40,808 bases of DNA from Zelonia costaricensis. Taxonomy: Eukaryota; Euglenozoa; Kinetoplastea; Trypanosomatida; Trypanosomatidae. Shown here piece after piece: positions 37,473-40,808 of the stretch. The stretch is taken from assembly GCA_030849075.1 (NCBI GenBank), contig JASAOO010003320.1, positions 1 to 40,808 on the forward strand, read 5' to 3'. The notes beneath the pieces were generated by a model. It was not told where the DNA came from. It ran no database searches and saw only the letters and a program-made list of their open reading frames with translations. The translations under genes and the position numbers were made by a program. Each line of letters starts with the position of its first letter. Position 1 is the stretch's first letter.

Positions 37473-37796
37473 CTAGAAGTCGTAGCAGCGCCCGTTCACC
37501 TCCCAGTCGCCGTAGCGGGTGGGATCCAGCTGCGTGCTGCCAATCACGCGGCCCGTCTCCTCGTCCACCACATTTGTCGGAATGGCGCCAGCCTGCTTGT
37601 TGAATAGCGCCTCGGCAGAGCCCAGCGAGGTCGTGAAGCGCTTCACGTCATCCTCGGACATGCGCTTCGGCTTGAAGCTTGGGTCCTCCTTGCCAAGGAG
37701 GGCGAGGCGGTGGGCGAGGTACTGCTTGTCCCTGACGGCGGACACGAAGGCGTCCCCCTCGACGCCGATCATGCGAGGCACACAGCGACGCAGCAT
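37473..37796 (-). CDS. SDHAF4: Succinate dehydrogenase assembly factor 4 (SDHAF4, DUF1674)
   Basis: 107 residues, the usual size for this mitochondrial family. SDHAF4 binds flavinylated SDHA in the matrix and helps assemble it with SDHB, protecting against stray oxidation; this gene would therefore serve respiratory complex II. The diagnostic C-terminus is present: a 'VDEETGRVIG' stretch near 77-86 corresponds to the family's 'NP.TGE.GG' segment. It is followed by the terminal 'PTRYGDWEVNGRCYDF' block, matching the consensus PTRYGDWE..GR..DF at the very end of the protein. The usual Gly-Gly-Pro-Lys-Gly before PTRYGDWE is replaced by a more polar sequence. The N-terminus (MLRRCVPRM) is basic and could be a mitochondrial presequence. 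The ATG at 37796 is the first in frame, with a good trans-splice acceptor 58 nt upstream. Family membership is secure; function is inferred from it. Confidence 0.9.
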   Translation of the reverse strand: MLRRCVPRMIGVEGDAFVSAVRDKQYLAHRLALLGKEDPSFKPKRMSEDDVKRFTTSLGSAEALFNKQAGAIPTNVVDEETGRVIGSTQLDPTRYGDWEVNGRCYDF

Positions 37797-37853
37797 TGAC
37801 GTCGATACCCAAAAGCGACAACGAAGCAGAAGAGAGGAAACCCAGTAGAGCGG

Positions 37854-37872
37854 CTAAGAACGAAGGAAGCAG
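37854..37872 (-). promoter_or_regulatory. Candidate spliced-leader acceptor for SDHAF4
   Basis: The minus strand reads GCTTCCTTCGTTCTTAG, with the AG at 37855-37854, a compact pyrimidine tract directly followed by the acceptor. The 5' UTR would be 57 nt. Prediction only. Confidence 0.45.
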
Positions 37873-38451
37873 GTGCGGGGGCGCACCAGTGAGCTCGTTT
37901 TTGTGTGTGTGTGTGTGTGTGGTGGGGTGAGGCGTGGCGGGTGTATGGGGTGCCTGTCAGGCTGTGTAGAGATCTCAAGTGGTGAGGCGGAGACGTGGAC
38001 TGCATGTGCGTTTATGTGTGTACGTGCGTGTGCGTGTGTGTGTGGGTGGGTGGGTGGGTACGCGTGAGAGACATGAAGGTGCGGGTAACAGGTTGACGCA
38101 GAGTCGACGGAGAGCTCGAGACACATCGCAAGAAGGAAGCAGGGCGACTGGCGAGGCGACACGTGTGCGAGGTGACCACCGTGAAGGCAATCGTCGACGC
38201 AGAGCATGAAGTGAGCCGTACCGTACGCAGCAGCGGGCGTGAGTGCGCTCCCCCAGTCGCCGCACTCCATACGCTGCACGACTGCGCTTAGCAACATGCA
38301 GCGCCCATGCTGCGGCGGCGCCGATATTGGACGCGCCACACATCCACTCCGTCACTCACGTGTTTTCGTTGTCTGTCTTGTCCAGAGTGCAGAGTACCTG
38401 TGAAGTGGGGGGAGAGGGGGGACGAGGAAAAAGCGAGAAGAGGCGGCAACC

Positions 38452-38452
<1 letters not shown>

Positions 38453-38481
<29 letters not shown>
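38453..38481. repeat. (CAG)9 trinucleotide run
   Basis: Nine CAG units followed by CA, in non-coding sequence. A (CTG)4 tract lies about 40 nt to the right (near 38519-38532), so the two can pair as an imperfect hairpin. Confidence 0.9.
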
Positions 38482-38483
<2 letters not shown>

Positions 38484-38675
38484 GCTCGTTGCAGCTGGAC
38501 GTACCCGACGCGCCTGTACTGCTGCTGCTGCTCGACTAGGGCACAACGACCAGCGGAAAACAAGAACAAGAGGTCCAACACTCCACACCCCTTCCACCGC
38601 ATTCGCAACTCGGTGATGGAGAGGACGAGAAAAGGGGAAAAGGGGGCAGGAGGGTCGAGCCAACGCCCGCACACG

Positions 38676-38684
<9 letters not shown>

Positions 38685-38724
<40 letters not shown>
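38685..38724. repeat. (CA)n microsatellite, among the longest in the window
   Basis: Nearly uninterrupted CA dinucleotides with one TA-type break at the left end, read directly. Confidence 0.97.
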
Positions 38725-38727
<3 letters not shown>

Positions 38728-39593
38728 TGAACGCTCATGCACATACGGCACCTCTTCGCTTCTCATGGGCCCTCGGCCAAGGCAAGTCGCCAAGCATGAG
38801 CCACTGTGTGGCGTGAAGAGACAGCGTCGCGTAGACACACGCACACACGCAAACTCACACACAAACATCCACACAGACTCGCCGACACAGAAACAGACGC
38901 TGGCGTGATAGCAGACGTCAGTGGGGGGTGTAGACACGCCGTTCAACCCTCCGCCAACGTGCCTCAGACTCTACACGTGTGTGTGATACTTGGTCTTGCA
39001 AGCTCCGTGCACACTATGCTGGAGTACAAGGGACCAAGAACAAGTGAGAGCAGAGAGGGCGCGCACATCGGAGGAGGGGGGAGGCGAGCAGGCAACAACT
39101 GAGTCGAGACAGGTAGTGAGAGAGAGGGGGGAGGGGAGACTTGACTGCTCAAGGTTGAACTACACACATGTGATGAGCCCCGTACACTACACAAAAGCTA
39201 AACCAGAACTCTAGAGAAGGAAAAGGAGGAAAAGAAAAAACTGTAGGTAAAGAATGGGCGCCGGGCGCAACAGCGACGTCTGCGGCGGTGGCGAGGGGGG
39301 GGACGGGCCCACACAAGCGCGTCACTCGGCTTCGAGTGGCCCGGTGCAGGCGTACCAGCGCACACACGGCGTGCCCCGCAACCACACCCCTCCTCGCCTC
39401 TTTCTCTGCGACCAGAAGCAAGACACAGTCATGGATCGAATTTCGTTCGCTTTTTTCTTTCCTTCGTTGTTGTTGTTGATGCACCGACGCACCTTAGCTT
39501 TGCAGGTTTGTGGGTGCGTATTTGTGTGTATGTGTGTCAGGTCAGTTTTGTTGTCGCCCTTCACGCTGATGTTCGGCGTCACCGTGCGTGCAC

Positions 39594-39594
<1 letters not shown>

Positions 39595-39626
<32 letters not shown>
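39595..39626. repeat. (TG)n microsatellite
   Basis: Uninterrupted TG dinucleotides in the gene-free right end. Confidence 0.96.
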
Positions 39627-39628
<2 letters not shown>

Positions 39629-40708
39629 GGGTGTGCCGGGGTGTGCCGGTGTGTGCCCGCTGGCATCCGGCACCCCCCAACCGAGGCAACGCCACGGTAA
39701 GGGGGAGACGCGAGGGGACGGCGACAGGAGCACATGCGCACACACACACACACACACACACAGGCACACATACAAAGGTCAGGGAGAGAGAAAGAATGAA
39801 TGCGAAGGGGAAGCGAGAGGGGGGATGGGCCTCACAGGAGGCATACACATACCTCCCACACACACACACACACACACACGCACGTACACACACGTACGGG
39901 GTAAGCGAGCATTGCGCACATGAGCTGGGAGTTTAGACACATTGGACGAAGGAGTCACGAGAGAGAGGGAGAAGGAAGAGAAGGAGGGAGGCAACCACGT
40001 GGGCCTTGACACACACACACACGCACGAACGTGAAACAGGAAGACGCGGGGAGGCTCTTCTCCCAGTGTCCGCCCTCTTCTCCGCCGTGAGCCGTGTAGG
40101 TCCATACGGGGGAGAGAGGAAGGGAACTGGGCGATGACTTGCGCACAAGAACTGGTGAAGGACGCAGCGATGCCGCCGCGCTCCTCCTCTTCCACGTGCA
40201 CGCATACCTGCGCACACCCTCACACGAGCAGCGAAGGGCTGGGTGGCGAGTAGGAGAAGAACGGGCAAGTACGCGCAGTGCGGGGGGAGGGTGCTAGAGC
40301 GGAGCGGGACGAGCAACCTGGGAGAGGAGGGGGGCGGCGGCTGCACTGGGGATCGGCTTGGAAGACTGCCAGAAGCTGTGAAAGCGAAGGCATGAAAAGA
40401 AAGAAAGTAGCGAAAGGGGGAGAAGGCCCACTGCGAGCGAGCGAGCGAGACGCACACAAACACACAAGCACAAGCACAGGAAGGGGGGGTGATACTCCGC
40501 TAAGCACAGGAGGAGCGCACATGAGGAGGAGCATCAATGCCGCACGACACGTGCACACGCATGCGGGAGAAAGGAAAAAAGACGGTGTGGTTCTATGCAC
40601 ACACACACGCGCGCGCAAATACACACACACGCACGCACGCACGCAGAGACTCCTCTACTCAGACAAACGTAAAAAGGGGGCTGGACACAGGCACACGCAC
40701 ACAAACGC

Positions 40709-40710
<2 letters not shown>

Positions 40711-40745
<35 letters not shown>
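40711..40745. repeat. (CA)n microsatellite
   Basis: Uninterrupted CA dinucleotides near the right edge, read directly. Confidence 0.97.
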
Positions 40746-40747
<2 letters not shown>

Positions 40748-40808
40748 GGCACGCACATAAGGTGAAGTGCGGGGGGCGTGGATTGGAGGGGCAAGAGGCA
40801 GCGTGGGC

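Larger units (their letters stand above)
37797..40808. other. Gene-free right end, 3 kb
   Basis: No gene is supported between the SDHAF4 start and the window edge. Microsatellites dominate: TG at 37903-37921, CAG at 38453-38481, CA at 38685-38724, TG at 39595-39626, CA at 39739-39762 and 39857-39880, and CA at 40711-40745. The purine-rich plus strand at 39950-40500 keeps the polarity of the minus-strand transcription unit. A pyrimidine tract ending in TTAG on the plus strand (39441-39496) is the exception. This could be a long 3' UTR of the next upstream gene beyond the window. Confidence 0.55.

Noticed and set aside
1..40808. CRISPR array, operon-type ribosome binding sites or prokaryotic terminators
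   Set aside because: The sequence is eukaryotic nuclear DNA; the tandem repeats are simple microsatellites without unique spacers.

Overview
The window looks like nuclear chromosomal DNA of a trypanosomatid flagellate, most probably Leishmania or a close relative in the Leishmaniinae. The reasons are GC-rich coding sequence, a paraflagellar-rod-type protein (a structure confined to Euglenozoa), nine long ORFs all on one strand, 1 to 3 kb spacers full of (CA)n/(TG)n microsatellites, and pyrimidine-tract plus AG sites just upstream of several start codons, as expected for spliced-leader trans-splicing. The species cannot be fixed from the sequence alone.

All nine genes are read from the minus strand, so the window is a slice of one polycistronic unit running right to left. 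In transcription order they are: SDHAF4-like complex II assembly factor (37796-37473); Cys/His-cluster, Ala/Pro-rich protein (36322-34136); DDX5/Dbp2-type DEAD-box RNA helicase in two exons (33066-31683 and 27607-27222); membrane-anchored CoA-pyrophosphatase-type Nudix protein (24398-22224); GPR89/Golgi pH regulator homologue with large inserts (19498-16940); 1229-residue leucine-rich-repeat protein (15863-12174); paraflagellar rod component (10689-8305); LRRC51-like flagellar protein with a long N-terminal extension (6243-3622); and EMC8/9 subunit of the ER membrane protein complex (2188-1430). They are co-transcribed by position rather than by function, which is normal for trypanosomatids, so neighbours should not be read as a pathway. 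Two of them (the rod component and the LRRC51-like protein) plausibly act in the flagellum and are adjacent.

The standout is the helicase. Its reading frame breaks inside helicase motif VI (HRIG/RTGR) and resumes about 4 kb downstream. A GTATGT donor, a CTGAC branch-like motif and a pyrimidine-flanked CAG acceptor join the halves to the base, giving a complete 589-residue protein. This is a cis-spliced intron of 4,075 nt in a lineage that has lost nearly all cis-introns, and it is very long. Its place in the gene corresponds, as far as I recall, to the unusually large, position-conserved intron of yeast DBP2 and human DDX5, which in yeast mediates autoregulation. That makes it a candidate for an ancient, retained feedback switch.

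The spacers (about 1.0 to 3.0 kb each) contain no convincing coding or RNA gene. They hold microsatellites, homopurine/homopyrimidine tracts and a few pyrimidine-AG sites on the strand opposite to the genes. One ambiguous base (N) lies at 34046.
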